Positions 8,666-19,161 of a stretch of DNA of 64,000 nucleotides are shown here, piece after piece. Within the stretch, counting starts at the first letter, position 1, and each line of letters starts with the position of its first letter. The stretch lies in assembly GCA_031446165.1 (NCBI GenBank), contig CP132905.1, positions 744,001 through 808,000 of the forward strand, in the 5' to 3' direction. The translations under genes were made by a program, and so were the position numbers. Below the pieces are notes generated by a model, which had not been told where the DNA came from, ran no database searches, and saw only the letters and a program-made list of their open reading frames with translations. This DNA comes from Arsenophonus sp031446165 (GTDB lineage Bacteria > Pseudomonadota > Gammaproteobacteria > Enterobacterales > Enterobacteriaceae).

Positions 8666-9401
8666 ATGAATATTTCTTTCTTAAAAAATGCTTTTGACAC
8701 CACTGTGAGCAAACTTCTACCATAGCAATAACAATGATATAAAGAATTGTTGTAATACCAAAAACAACAAATGTTTGCAAAGTTTCATTCTCAATTTGAC
8801 GAGATACATAAGAAAGTTCAGCCACACCTATTGCCATTGTTAATGAAGAATTTTTTATAATATTCATATACTGATTAAAAAAAAGCGGCACAGCGATTTT
8901 AAATGCTTGAGGAAAAATAACATAATACATTACTTGAAAATCAGAAAAACCTAATGCTAATGCTGCAAATTTTTGTTGAATTTTAACAGAATAAATACCA
9001 GACTTTAACTCTTGAGCAATAAAAGGAGCAGAATAAAGAATTAATCCAAGCATCCCTGCTAAAAATTCAAATGATGGCCATACCAATATGACTCCAATAA
9101 TAGAAATTTGGTGCGCTGTATTTAACCATTTTATTATAAATTCAGGTAATATGTTTATAGCTGCAAAATACCAAAAAAAAAGTTGTACCAATAAAGGTGT
9201 ATTACGAAACAGAGAAATATAAATGTTTATCAAATACCGAAAAAATAGTAACCTGCTTTCTCTAATCAAAGCTAAAAAAAAACCTAATACAGTTGAAATA
9301 ATTATTGTGCAAACTGATATCCAAACAGTAACAAGCAAACCTCGAAAAATTAAATTTAGATAATCAATCCCTAAAAAACTAGTGGAAAAAAAATTAAACA
9401 T
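8655..9401 (-). CDS. Polar amino-acid ABC transporter permease (first)
   Basis: Inner-membrane permease of the GltJ type. The 248-residue product has several membrane spans, the conserved segment LFRNTPLLVQLFFWYF near residue 65-80, and an EAA-like loop ALALGFSDFQVMYYVIFPQAFKIAVP around residues 150-175 that docks onto the ATPase. It lies between the binding-protein gene (59-base gap upstream) and the second permease (11-base overlap), as expected for a binding-protein, permease, permease operon. No frameshift is visible, so it appears to be kept under selection although no ATPase gene adjoins it. Confidence 0.88.
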   Translation of the reverse strand: MFNFFSTSFLGIDYLNLIFRGLLVTVWISVCTIIISTVLGFFLALIRESRLLFFRYLINIYISLFRNTPLLVQLFFWYFAAINILPEFIIKWLNTAHQISIIGVILVWPSFEFLAGMLGLILYSAPFIAQELKSGIYSVKIQQKFAALALGFSDFQVMYYVIFPQAFKIAVPLFFNQYMNIIKNSSLTMAIGVAELSYVSRQIENETLQTFVVFGITTILYIIVIAMVEVCSQWCQKHFLRKKYSYEF

Positions 9402-9460
9402 TCTACAACCTATTCATTATTAAATTAATGTACTTTAATGCTTAACAACAAATATTTATT

Positions 9461-10285
9461 TTATTTATGCAACATTGCAAATTTAAAATTACCACGAGGC
9501 AATGGCGTTTTAGTGTTTAAGCCAAACCACCTATTGTAAATTATATCTGCTTGACCATTATTTTCTAACTGCAATAAGACATTATTTACAGCTTGAATCA
9601 ATTTTTTTTCACCTTTAGCTGCTACTAATGCTTGATGCTCACATGTAATACTAAAAGATGATATTTCAAAATCATTTTTTATTTTTTCTGGTAAAGTACC
9701 CAATAAACCAATTAATTTAGCATCATCTTGAGTAATAGCATGAACATTGCCATTACGCAAAGCAGAAAAAGCAAAAGGAGTATCATCATAAGATATTACT
9801 TTAGTGTGTGGATAACGTTCACGCAATATGATTTCTTGTACTGTGCCTTTATCAGCGCCTATACGTAATGGAATAATATCATTGATTTCTTTTAATACAC
9901 CTTTACGTGCAATAAATTTTTGGTGACTTCTAAAATCAGGAATTGAAAAATCAACTTGTTTGGCACGTTCATTGGTAATAGTAAAATTAGCACTGATCAA
10001 ATCTACTTTACCAGATGTTAATAACGCTATTCTATTGGCTGGGTTAGTAGAGCGTAGTAATAATTTTACACCAAAATCTTTGGCAATAGCTTTTGCAATG
10101 TCAACATCATAACCAACAATCTTTTTAGATTTTGGATCAATAAAACCAAATGGTGGATTACTATCAAAAACAGCAATACGAATGATACCAAGTTTTTCAA
10201 TACTTTCTAATCGATCTGCTTGTAAAAAACCACTAAAAAAGGTTAATATTGCAGATAATAAAATTATTATAAGATAACTTCTCAT
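9461..10285 (-). CDS. Periplasmic polar amino-acid binding protein of ABC importer
   Basis: Extracytoplasmic solute-binding protein (family 3) that captures a polar amino acid and delivers it to the two permeases downstream. The 274-residue product has an N-terminal signal peptide (about residues 1-23, ending FLQA). It has the family segment FGFIDPKSKKIVGYDVDIAK, the ligand-loop region SANFTITNERAKQVDFS, and the second-lobe motif GADKGTVQE, followed by a C-terminal helix typical of GltI/HisJ relatives. An AAGG precedes the ATG. Substrate is unresolved: an aspartate/glutamate or basic amino-acid binder are both possible. Confidence 0.88.
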   Translation of the reverse strand: MRSYLIIILLSAILTFFSGFLQADRLESIEKLGIIRIAVFDSNPPFGFIDPKSKKIVGYDVDIAKAIAKDFGVKLLLRSTNPANRIALLTSGKVDLISANFTITNERAKQVDFSIPDFRSHQKFIARKGVLKEINDIIPLRIGADKGTVQEIILRERYPHTKVISYDDTPFAFSALRNGNVHAITQDDAKLIGLLGTLPEKIKNDFEISSFSITCEHQALVAAKGEKKLIQAVNNVLLQLENNGQADIIYNRWFGLNTKTPLPRGNFKFAMLHK

Positions 10286-13200
10286 GTAAGCCTTACCTTC
10301 TAAACTTGTCGAAATATTAATAATCTTTACATCTAAAGATAGAACAATATTAATTTATATAGCAAAAATATAAAGTGCAGAATTTTACCTTTCTCTTTAA
10401 AAGAGTTTTAATAAAATATTCCAAAAAATACTGTAATATTACAAATAATCATCTTCGCAAACAGTGTTTAATTAACTTTTTTATCACAAAAATTTCTTAA
10501 ATACTATTTTTCATAATGCATTTAAAAAATAATATTTTAACAATAAAAAAATCTTGAAATTTCTATCTAGAACATATTTTTTAACTTACTTTTAATTGTT
10601 TTAACTTACTTGCAATTATAAAAAAATAATTTTCCTATATACTTTTTTATTAAAATAGAAATTCAAAAAATCTAAAACATATATAATATAATGTCTTTTT
10701 AAAAAAAATATAATTAAATATACAAAATAAACCATATTAGTTAGATAATTATCAACATTTACACAATCTTTTTTAATATGCAATCTAAATCTTAATCTAT
10801 TTCAAAAATATTTGATAATACATAAAAAATTCTTATTTTTATAAATTTATTCTATTTTTATTAAAAAACTGACCTTTAATAACATTTTCTAAAAAAACTA
10901 TTTATAAAAAATTTTTAAAAATATATTACCATATTTGATTAAACATTTTTTTAAAAAAAATATTTCATAAAATAATAAATATTTTAAAAAATGTAAGTAC
11001 TATAAAATAGTAAAAAATTAATTTTTTTATATATTTAAAAAAATAATAAAGTTTTTAAGATATTTTCAAATAAAAACAGATCTTCTAAAACACTATATTA
11101 AATAAAATCGAGATACTTACTAATTTATAGTTTTTAAAATTTAAAATATATTATCTATTTTTATGCTTTTAAAAATTGTAAAAATATTCTCCAGAATTTA
11201 TATAAAAAAATGTTTTTTATATTTTATATAAATAACACATATTAATATATGTTATTATTTAATTAATATATAAATAAGTATACTAATAGCAATTCATTAA
11301 TTTATATATTTTATTTTTTGAAATATTTAATATATTTTTAAAAAATTTTATATTACTGTCTATATAATTTTTTGTTTTTTTAAAAAAATAAGTATTATAT
11401 ATTTAATAAAGATTGTTAATATATTATATTCTTTATTATATTAAATATATTTTTTATTAATAAAATAAATTATAGAAATAATAAATACATATCATTTATT
11501 AGAATTATTATATTGAAAATTAAAAAACATAAAAACGCTTTAAAAATATTTAAAATATAAAAAATATTATTAAAAAATATTAAAAATATATGGATTCATA
11601 TAAGAATCTTATTCTCTTTTAAAGAAACTCTATGAAATTAAATAATATTTTCTTTCTTAAAAGGAAGTTTTTATATGTTATTCAAAAAATAACATATGCT
11701 CTAATTTTTGATTATATTTACATAAAAAACATTCTTTTCTAAAGAAATAAAAAAACAATAAATAGCAAATTAATAAATCAAAAATAATAAATTTTATAAT
11801 ATATTTTTTTTCAATACTTATTTTTTCACACTAAATATATCTAGTAAAAAACAAAAACTAGCATAAAATTATTTTTAATATAGCAAGATAAATCCAATTA
11901 TTTTTGATCATCATTTTATGTAAAAACATAAAAATCTACAGAACATCCTTACCATAACATGTACAGTGTTATTCATGTTTCAAACAAAATTTATAATTTT
12001 ATCTAAAAATAAAAATTAATATAGATAAAATAAAAAGAATTTTAAAAACATAAATTTATAAATTTTTTATAATATGAGTGTCATCATCTAAGAATATTTT
12101 CCATGTATTTACACCTAATATTTAAACTTATTACAATAAATAACTTTCTTATCTTTACAAGTACGTACTTAGCAGTTCATTTGACGTCGTAATACTATAA
12201 AAAATATGAGCTAATAATTCTTGAGAATATATCAAAATAAATTTAAAAGCATATAATCAGCAACATCAATTTTTATTTGATGATTTAATCTACTTTATTT
12301 TATCTTTTTCTGTTATTGGAATAATATGATCTTAAAATTTTAAAAAATAAGTAAATAAACTCTTTTTACCTAACATTAAAAACTAAATAAAATTAATTGC
12401 ATTGTTTTAATTTTTTAAAAATTATTCATTATCTACAGTATCTATGCTAGATGCTTGAAAACCTTATTTTTTACATTCATATTTAAATTTAGTGCATATA
12501 AAACACATAATCATTTATTCTCATTTAAAATAAAAATGTTATAATATATGATATGTGTATATTTTTAATTAATTACAGTAATATTCAAAAATTAATATTT
12601 TAAAGTATTTTTTTTTGAATAAAAACCAAATGTATTATATAATTAATAATTAATATAACTCTCTAAAAAAATTGCAATATCTTCTTGGTATTTTTAAAAA
12701 CTTTTTTATAATTAAATGATCAAATATTTAAAGAAATCATTAAACATTTAAAATCATTTAAGAGGATTAATATATTAATTATCACTACATCATATCAACA
12801 TATTTAGACATAAAAAATTATTAAAAACAAATTAATAGCTATTCATTTTTAATAAATGCAATTTATTTAAAGCGATCAATTTAATATTTTTATGAAATTA
12901 TTTCATGATGATAAAAATTTAATACTAAAAATACGTAAAAATATTCATAAAAATTAAAAAACAAATTTTAAATGATATATTTTTATACTGATAAATCCTA
13001 TATTCATACTGATAAATCCTATAAATAACCAGCACACCACATGAAGTAAATATTTAAAAGCAATCAACATAAAGAAATATTTATTTATAAAATTAATTTT
13101 AAATATTATTATAAATTAATAACAATCCTATTCACATATTTTAAAAATCATTATAAATAAAATTTTAATTTTAAAATTTATAATTATAAAATATTAAAAA

Positions 13201-13896
13201 TTAATTACTACACATCTTAATAAAAAACTTATTACAATAGAAATAAAAAACAATTAATTTATTTTTTTAAAAAATAAATTCCATCATTAATATTTAAAAT
13301 ATACATTTATATATGAAATAAACAATCAATATCTCATTATCATTAATTATATTTTTTTGATTAACAATAAATACGTTACAAAAAATACAATATAAAAATA
13401 TACTACTATCATATTTATATTAAGCTAATTACAATATTAAATATAGAGCTAAATTAAGTATTTTGTTATATTAGAATACATAATTAAAATTTTTTAGCAA
13501 CAATAATTTTTTTTATAAAGTTAAAATTATTAATCTTTAAAAAGATATTCGTTAAAATATGAATAACGTATATTTAATTGAATACATATAAATGAAATAT
13601 AACATATAAAAATTCTATTTACATTACATTTTATATTATTTTAAATATTCAGATTAACTTTAACTAAAAAGTTAATCCATCTCACAATACTATCATACTG
13701 TAAGAATATCTAACTTTTTACTTTTAAAAGAACTCATGGAATTATTACTGATCCCTATTGAAAAATTTCTTGAATTGTATATTTTAAAAAATAACTATCT
13801 TTTGAATACATAAAAGAAAAAATAAAAATATTTCTATAAAAATTATTGTTTAAATTATTTTAGTTATATTTCTTACCTTAATTTTAGTTATATTTC
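10286..13896. other. 3.6-kb gene-free AT-rich region
   Basis: The longest stretch without a gene. No reading frame of convincing length or composition, tRNA or rRNA is seen on either strand. It holds long A/T runs, a 12-bp palindrome AAGTACGTACTT at 12159-12170, a two-copy direct repeat at 12985-13023, a 10-bp hairpin at 13652-13677, and a 24-bp tandem duplication reaching into the end of bioH. Most simply it is the eroded remains of lost genes. Confidence 0.6.
12985..13023. repeat. Two-copy direct repeat, 18-bp unit with 21-bp period
   Basis: The unit ATACTGATAAATCCTATA occurs at 12985-13002 and again, unchanged, at 13006-13023, with three bases between the copies. An 18-base exact repeat containing four G/C bases is unlikely by chance in such a spacer and points to a local slippage duplication. 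Confidence 0.85.
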
Positions 13897-13904
13897 TTAC
13901 CTTA
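13857..13904. repeat. Perfect 24-bp tandem duplication at the bioH 3' end
   Basis: Two identical adjacent copies (13857-13880 and 13881-13904) share the unit ATTTTAGTTATATTTCTTAC followed by CTTA. The right copy includes the bioH stop codon and its last codons, so the duplication copied the end of the gene into the spacer. Confidence 0.9.
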
Positions 13905-14673
13905 ATGAAGCAACAAAATCTACTAATAATTCCATAAATTTATATGGATGAGAAATAAACGGTGCATGAGCAGCATGTTTTATTATAATAGAAGAAGATT
14001 TTGGTAACCATTGATCTATAATTGATGATATTTTTCTAGGAACTAAAGTATCTAAATCACCATAAATACGCAAAAAAGGTTTTTTAAAAGTTAATAAAGA
14101 TTTTCTTAAATCAGTGTTTTGTAAAATTTTTAGACCTTTTTTTAAAACAGATGATGAAGGTAATGGTTGTTTTAAAATTAATGATTTTAATAATTTTATA
14201 TCTTCATCTAGTGATGTACTATCTAATATTTGTAATTCAAGAAACCGTTCAATAGTATTATTAAAGTTAAATCTTAATTGTTGTTCAAAATTTTGAAGAA
14301 TGCCTAATTTAATACCAGGCCAATTATTTTTCTCAATAAAACAAGGAGAGGAAGCTACTGTTATTAAACCAGCTATTTCTTTTTGGTACTTTAATGCGAT
14401 CATGCTAGCAATTAATCCACCTAATGACCAACCTAACCAAATAGACTGTTTCGGTGCTTTTTCCCAAATAATTTCTGTTATTTCTTCTAGTGAAAGAGGC
14501 GGAAACATATAATTGCGACCATAACCTGGTAAATCAACAAAATGAAAACAAAAATTAACACTAGATTCTACTTTAACAATACTTCTCCAAACTTCTGCAT
14601 TTAATCCCCACCCATGCAATAGAACAATATTTTGTTTTCCAGTACCAACCTTTTCCCAAAAAAAATTACTCAT
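13897..14673 (-). CDS. bioH: Pimeloyl-[acyl-carrier protein] methyl ester esterase BioH
   Basis: Alpha/beta-hydrolase that releases the methyl group from pimeloyl-ACP methyl ester, ending the BioC-BioH stage of biotin synthesis. The 258-residue product (E. coli 256) keeps the opening LLHGWGLNAEVWR, the nucleophile Ser83 in GWSLGG, Asp208 in YGDLDTLVPRK and His236 in AAHAPFISHP, a complete catalytic triad. In E. coli it is divergent from gntX-nfuA. Here nfuA is the next plus-strand gene and gntX is absent. No other biotin gene lies in the window. Retention suggests the symbiont can make biotin if bioC and bioFADB survive elsewhere. Confidence 0.95.
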   Translation of the reverse strand: MSNFFWEKVGTGKQNIVLLHGWGLNAEVWRSIVKVESSVNFCFHFVDLPGYGRNYMFPPLSLEEITEIIWEKAPKQSIWLGWSLGGLIASMIALKYQKEIAGLITVASSPCFIEKNNWPGIKLGILQNFEQQLRFNFNNTIERFLELQILDSTSLDEDIKLLKSLILKQPLPSSSVLKKGLKILQNTDLRKSLLTFKKPFLRIYGDLDTLVPRKISSIIDQWLPKSSSIIIKHAAHAPFISHPYKFMELLVDFVASLR

Positions 14674-15227
14674 TTCTTATTTTCTCTAAAATACATTATG
14701 ATAAATTGTTTGATTATAAACAACTACTAATTATTAATCTATGTAGATTATATTAAAAGAAATATTTCTAAAAAATAAATGTATTTTTTATTCTTAATCT
14801 TTTTTAAACAATAAAAAAAATCATCTATTACACGCTTTTCAAATCTAAAATTACAATAATTTTTGTATATATAAAATTTGTAATTCCAAAATAATATTAA
14901 ATGAATATTACAAATATTCATAATATTTTAAAAATTTTGCTTTATATAGCAATGTATTAATTTTATATTTTTTAATATCATTAAATTTTTTTTATTACAC
15001 GTTAATAAAATTATTATAATTAAATAAAATAGTAATTATAATATATAAAAATTAATTTCAAAAAAATAAAAATTACATAAAATATGATACTTTTTTTAGT
15101 AATAACATAAATCTATGTTTCAATCATTTTTTGTAATCAAATAAATCTTGAACAATATTAAAAACTTGCAAAAATACAATAAAATTATATATAATGAAAA
15201 AATGTAAAAAAATATACAACATAAATT
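14674..15227. other. Spacer between bioH and nfuA where gntX is missing
   Basis: About 550 bases containing the divergent promoters of bioH and nfuA and only A/T-rich sequence. In E. coli gntX occupies this place. No trace of it can be read here. Confidence 0.6.
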
Positions 15228-15809
15228 ATGATTAATATTACAAAAGAAGCACAAATACACTTTAGCAAACTATTAGAAAAAAAAGAACCTGGTACACAAA
15301 TTCGAATATTTGTTATCAATCCTGGCACTCCTGCTGCTGAATGTGGCGTTTCTTATTATCCTAAAAATACAATTGAAGTAAGCGACATCGAATTTAAATT
15401 CGATAAATTTTCAGCATACATTGATAAAATTAGTCTTTCTTTTTTAAAAGAAGCAGAAATAGACTTAATAAAAGATCAGGCAGGATCTCAATTAACTATA
15501 ACAGCACCGCATGCAAAAACAAATAAAATTTTTGATAAATCGATGTCATTAACTGAAAAAATTAAATATGTCATAGAATTCCAAATTAATCCACAATTAG
15601 CAAAACATGGTGGTCACGTTTCATTAATAAAAGTTGATCATGATGGATATGCAATTTTACAATTTGGCGGGGGGTGTAATGGGTGCAAAATGGCAGACTT
15701 CACATTAAAAGAAAATATTGAAAAACAATTGCTAAATATGTTTCCAAGTGAATTAAAGGGTATAAAAGATTTTACGGAACACCAGCATGGTAATCACTCT
15801 TATTATTAA
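15228..15809 (+). CDS. nfuA: Fe-S biogenesis protein NfuA
   Basis: Carrier that delivers 4Fe-4S clusters to target enzymes. The 193-residue product (E. coli 191) has an N-terminal degenerate A-type domain (residues 1-95) and a C-terminal Nfu domain with the cluster-binding pair Cys150 and Cys153 in GGGCNGCKMADFTLK. The codons for the glycines form a run of six G, unusual in this A/T-rich context. It stands alone on the plus strand between bioH and pfkA. Fe-S clients in the same window include IspG and RlmN, both of which need 4Fe-4S clusters. Confidence 0.96.
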   Translation: MINITKEAQIHFSKLLEKKEPGTQIRIFVINPGTPAAECGVSYYPKNTIEVSDIEFKFDKFSAYIDKISLSFLKEAEIDLIKDQAGSQLTITAPHAKTNKIFDKSMSLTEKIKYVIEFQINPQLAKHGGHVSLIKVDHDGYAILQFGGGCNGCKMADFTLKENIEKQLLNMFPSELKGIKDFTEHQHGNHSYY

Positions 15810-16683
15810 ATATAATAAAATTAGCTTCTCATAAATATTCAATAAAAATATAATTTAAAATTTAAATTTTCTTTATAGAATATTATAAACTAATAAAAAT
15901 TTTATTAAAAATATTTTTTTGAATAACATCATAATGAACAATAAAAAAATCTAAAAAATATAAAGAATTATATAAAATAAATGTTCTTTTATATTATTAT
16001 ATTACAAAGTTTCTTAAAAAAATAAAAAAATTATAAGAACAGTAAATTTTTTATATAAAAGTCGCGTACTGTGAAAATATATAAAAAATAAAATATATCA
16101 ATTAAATATTAAAAATTATAAACATAAATTACTAAAAATAAACTTAATTTGTTGTAAGCAAAAAAAATTGATAAAAAATAAAAACTTATAAAAATTTTTC
16201 AAAATAAAAAAACAGTAATACCAGAAAATTTGTCATAACAGAAACTGTGTTTTTTAAAATTTATATTTCATAAAACATCAATAAAATCCATAATAGTTTT
16301 ATATAATATCTGTTATTTATTGAATAAATACCATTAAAAATATCATTTTAAAAAACATTATTAAAAGTAGGAATAATTGTACCATATATTTCAAACATAA
16401 AACAGATTACTAATACAAAAAATAATAATCTTTAACCAATGTTTTTTACAATATTATATTTATACTTATTTATAATAATTTACAAAAAATATTAAAACAA
16501 AAAAATAAAAAACTGTTTTGTATTGTTATAAATACACATCAAATCATTCTTAAACATTAAATTTTTTAATAATTGATAAAAATGTCTAATTGTATACAAA
16601 CATAACATAGTTTTATTTATTCAATATAAAAATTTTCCTTAAGAAGAGAATATTTTAAAAATTCTGAATACAAAAAAATAAAA
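15810..16683. other. Gene-free spacer nfuA-pfkA
   Basis: About 870 bases between two convergent genes, with no credible frame, RNA gene or strong terminator hairpin seen. Blocks from distant parts of the E. coli map meet here, so it may mark a rearrangement point. Confidence 0.55.
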
Positions 16684-17661
16684 TTAATAAAGTCTTTTTG
16701 CCATATCTAATAAATTTTTTTTAAACTGACGTTTCATATTCTTCACTACATCAATAATATCATGATGCACAAGTTTATCATTTTGAATTCCTATACATCG
16801 ATCAGTATATCCTTCTAAAAGCAACTGAACAGAATAAGCTCCCATGTAAGATGCAAGAATACGATCATTAGCTACTGGAGTGCCCCCACGTTGAATATGA
16901 CCTAAAATAGTAGCTCTAGTCTCATGTTTTGTGGCACTTTCAATATATTTTGCCAATTTATTAACATCATAAATATATTCAGTAATGGCTACAATAGCAT
17001 GGCGTTTACCTTTCAACAATCCAGACTTAATTTCTTCTAATAATTCTTCTTTATAAAAAGGTATTTCTGGTAATACTATAAACTCACAACCTCCAGCTAT
17101 AGCTGCAGATAAAGTTAAATTACCACAATGACGACCCATTATTTCAACAATAGAAATACGTTTATGAGAAGTAGAAGTATCTCGCAAACGATCAATTGCT
17201 TCAACAATTGTTTCTAACGCTGTAAAATAACCAATAGTATAGTCAGTACCTGCAATATCATTATCAATAGTTCCAGGTAACCCGATACAAGAAATACCAG
17301 CTGTAATCATCTGTTTTGCACCTCTATAAGATCCATCCCCTCCAATAATTACTAAAGCATCAATATCATTTTTTTTTATATTAACAATAGCTTGATCTCT
17401 TATTTTTTTATTATTTCTAAATTCTGGAAAACGAGCAGAACCTAAAAAAGTACCACCACGATTAATGATGTCTGAAACACTGAAAGAGTTAAATTTTTTA
17501 ATTCTATTTTCATAAAGTCCCATATAACCATCATAAATACCGTACACCTCTAAACCTTCAGAAAGACCTGTCCTTACAACACTGCGAATAGCAGCATTCA
17601 TTCCAGGTGCATCACCACCACTAGTTAAAACACCAATTTTTCTTATTTCTGTTTTATTCAT
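16684..17661 (-). CDS. pfkA: ATP-dependent 6-phosphofructokinase
   Basis: Converts fructose 6-phosphate to fructose 1,6-bisphosphate, the committed step of glycolysis, as a tetramer in the cytosol. The 325-residue product (E. coli 320) shows the ATP-binding SGGDAPGMNAAIRS (residues 14-27), IGGDGSYRGA, and the active-site TIDNDIAGTDYT with catalytic Asp133. The substrate-binding segment EIMGRHCG and the late motif ATILGHIQRGG are also present. A GACC-rich leader precedes the ATG. With PtsH, PtsI and Crr, it supports sugar import through the PTS and catabolism by glycolysis. Confidence 0.97.
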   Translation of the reverse strand: MNKTEIRKIGVLTSGGDAPGMNAAIRSVVRTGLSEGLEVYGIYDGYMGLYENRIKKFNSFSVSDIINRGGTFLGSARFPEFRNNKKIRDQAIVNIKKNDIDALVIIGGDGSYRGAKQMITAGISCIGLPGTIDNDIAGTDYTIGYFTALETIVEAIDRLRDTSTSHKRISIVEIMGRHCGNLTLSAAIAGGCEFIVLPEIPFYKEELLEEIKSGLLKGKRHAIVAITEYIYDVNKLAKYIESATKHETRATILGHIQRGGTPVANDRILASYMGAYSVQLLLEGYTDRCIGIQNDKLVHHDIIDVVKNMKRQFKKNLLDMAKRLY

Positions 17662-18161
17662 AGTGACCTTAAAGTAAAAAGTTTTTGTAAACTTATAACA
17701 TTCAACATTTATTTTGAATAAAATTATTATAAATAAAATTAATTATTTTTATATAAAGAATTGTTATTCTGATTAACATAAAAAAATATATTCACAGATA
17801 AATATATGTTTTAGATATTATAATAAAACAAATTTAACTTAAAATATTTCATGATACTTTAAAAAGTATATGTATATATCTTCTTTAATAAATATTAATA
17901 ATATCGTAAAAATTATTTTTGACTATTAATTCTTTAAATCAATATAAAAATTTTACATAAAATATATAATTGTTAAAAATAAAATTTAAATATTTTTTAA
18001 TATTCTAAGTATTATTTTATATTAAAATTTTATATAAATATTTATCAATAACTCTGATTTATTTTATGAGCAACAATTATATTCATAAATGAGTTTTATC
18101 ATCGCCGTTATATATTTTTTTTATCAAAGATTTTATCTTATCTCAAAATAACAGCAAAAAA
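17662..18161. other. Gene-free spacer pfkA-yicC
   Basis: About 500 bases upstream of pfkA and downstream of yicC. Only A/T-rich sequence is seen. The pfkA promoter must lie here but no element stands out. Confidence 0.5.
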
Positions 18162-19025
18162 TTATTCAATATTTTGAATCTGCTCACGCATTTGTTCTAC
18201 CAATACTTTTAATTCAATCGCAGAATTAGTAACTGCATAATTAATAGATTTTCCAGCTAATGTATTTACTTCACGATTAAATTCTTGCATTATGAAATCT
18301 AAACGACGACCAACAATTTTATATTTTTTTAGAATATTAAAAGTTTCTATTACATGAGCTTCAATCCTATCAAGTTCTTCATCAATATCAATACGTTGAG
18401 CTAATATAATTACCTCCTGTGCTAAACGATTATCATCTATTTTAATTTCTGCCTCTTTCAGCTTATTAAATAATCTTTTTTTTTGTAACTTTAAAATTTC
18501 AGGCATCTGAATACGGATTTTTTTTATTTCTTGATAAATAGAATGTAAACGTTTTTCAAGAAATACTTTCAATTTTTTTCCTTCACTTTCACGATTACAA
18601 ATCAAAGTATCTAAAGCACATTCTAATTCTACCAACAAATGAGAAGAAATAACATCTAAATTTTGTGTTTTGTTGAGCATAATTCCAGGCCATCGAAGAA
18701 TTTCTAATGGATTTATATTGTTTATATCGACATATTTTTTTACTCTATTAACTATATTAATTAATTCTTGCATTAATTCTATATTCAAAACAAATTTATT
18801 CTGTTGATCCATATTGAATTCAACATATAATTTGCATTCTACTTTTCCTCTTGTCAATCTTGCACGTAAACGATCACGAATCAATGGTTCTAAATTTCGA
18901 AAAATTTCAGGCAAAAAAACACATATTTCAAGATAACGTTGGTTCAAAGACCGAAGTTCCCAAACTGCATTTCCCCATTTATTTTTTATATCTAATCTTA
19001 CAAAAGCTGTCATACTACGAATCAT
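18162..19025 (-). CDS. yicC: YicC family endoribonuclease
   Basis: Conserved RNase-like protein; E. coli YicC has been linked to degradation of the small RNA RyhB and shown to cleave RNA. I chose the ATG at 19023-19025 (product MIRSMTAFVRL), because it gives exactly the 287 residues of the E. coli protein and has GGAA about 10 bases upstream; a GTG two codons earlier is possible. Visible family blocks are ELRSLNQRYLE, RLTRGKVEC, AQRIDIDEELDRIEAHV and the C-terminal SINYAVTNSAIELKVLVEQM. It is divergent from rph with about 140 bases between, as in E. coli. Confidence 0.93.
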   Translation of the reverse strand: MIRSMTAFVRLDIKNKWGNAVWELRSLNQRYLEICVFLPEIFRNLEPLIRDRLRARLTRGKVECKLYVEFNMDQQNKFVLNIELMQELINIVNRVKKYVDINNINPLEILRWPGIMLNKTQNLDVISSHLLVELECALDTLICNRESEGKKLKVFLEKRLHSIYQEIKKIRIQMPEILKLQKKRLFNKLKEAEIKIDDNRLAQEVIILAQRIDIDEELDRIEAHVIETFNILKKYKIVGRRLDFIMQEFNREVNTLAGKSINYAVTNSAIELKVLVEQMREQIQNIE

Positions 19026-19161
19026 ATACACTTTCCTTAAATAATCATGAAATTATTCAACAATAAACTTAAAATAACAGCAGAAAATAGGCATTTAATC
19101 TTTAAGAACGTATAATAAATACTATACATATTATTTTTAATATAGAGAGAAGAGAAATAGA

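Noticed and set aside
13652..13677. 10-bp hairpin considered as the bioH terminator
   Set aside because: It is over 200 bases past the stop, very A/T-rich and has no T run on the minus strand.
10286..13896. Possible hidden RNA gene in the 3.6-kb gap
   Set aside because: No G/C-rich structured stretch, tRNA-like T-loop or rRNA segment could be found by eye; only a covariance search could settle it.
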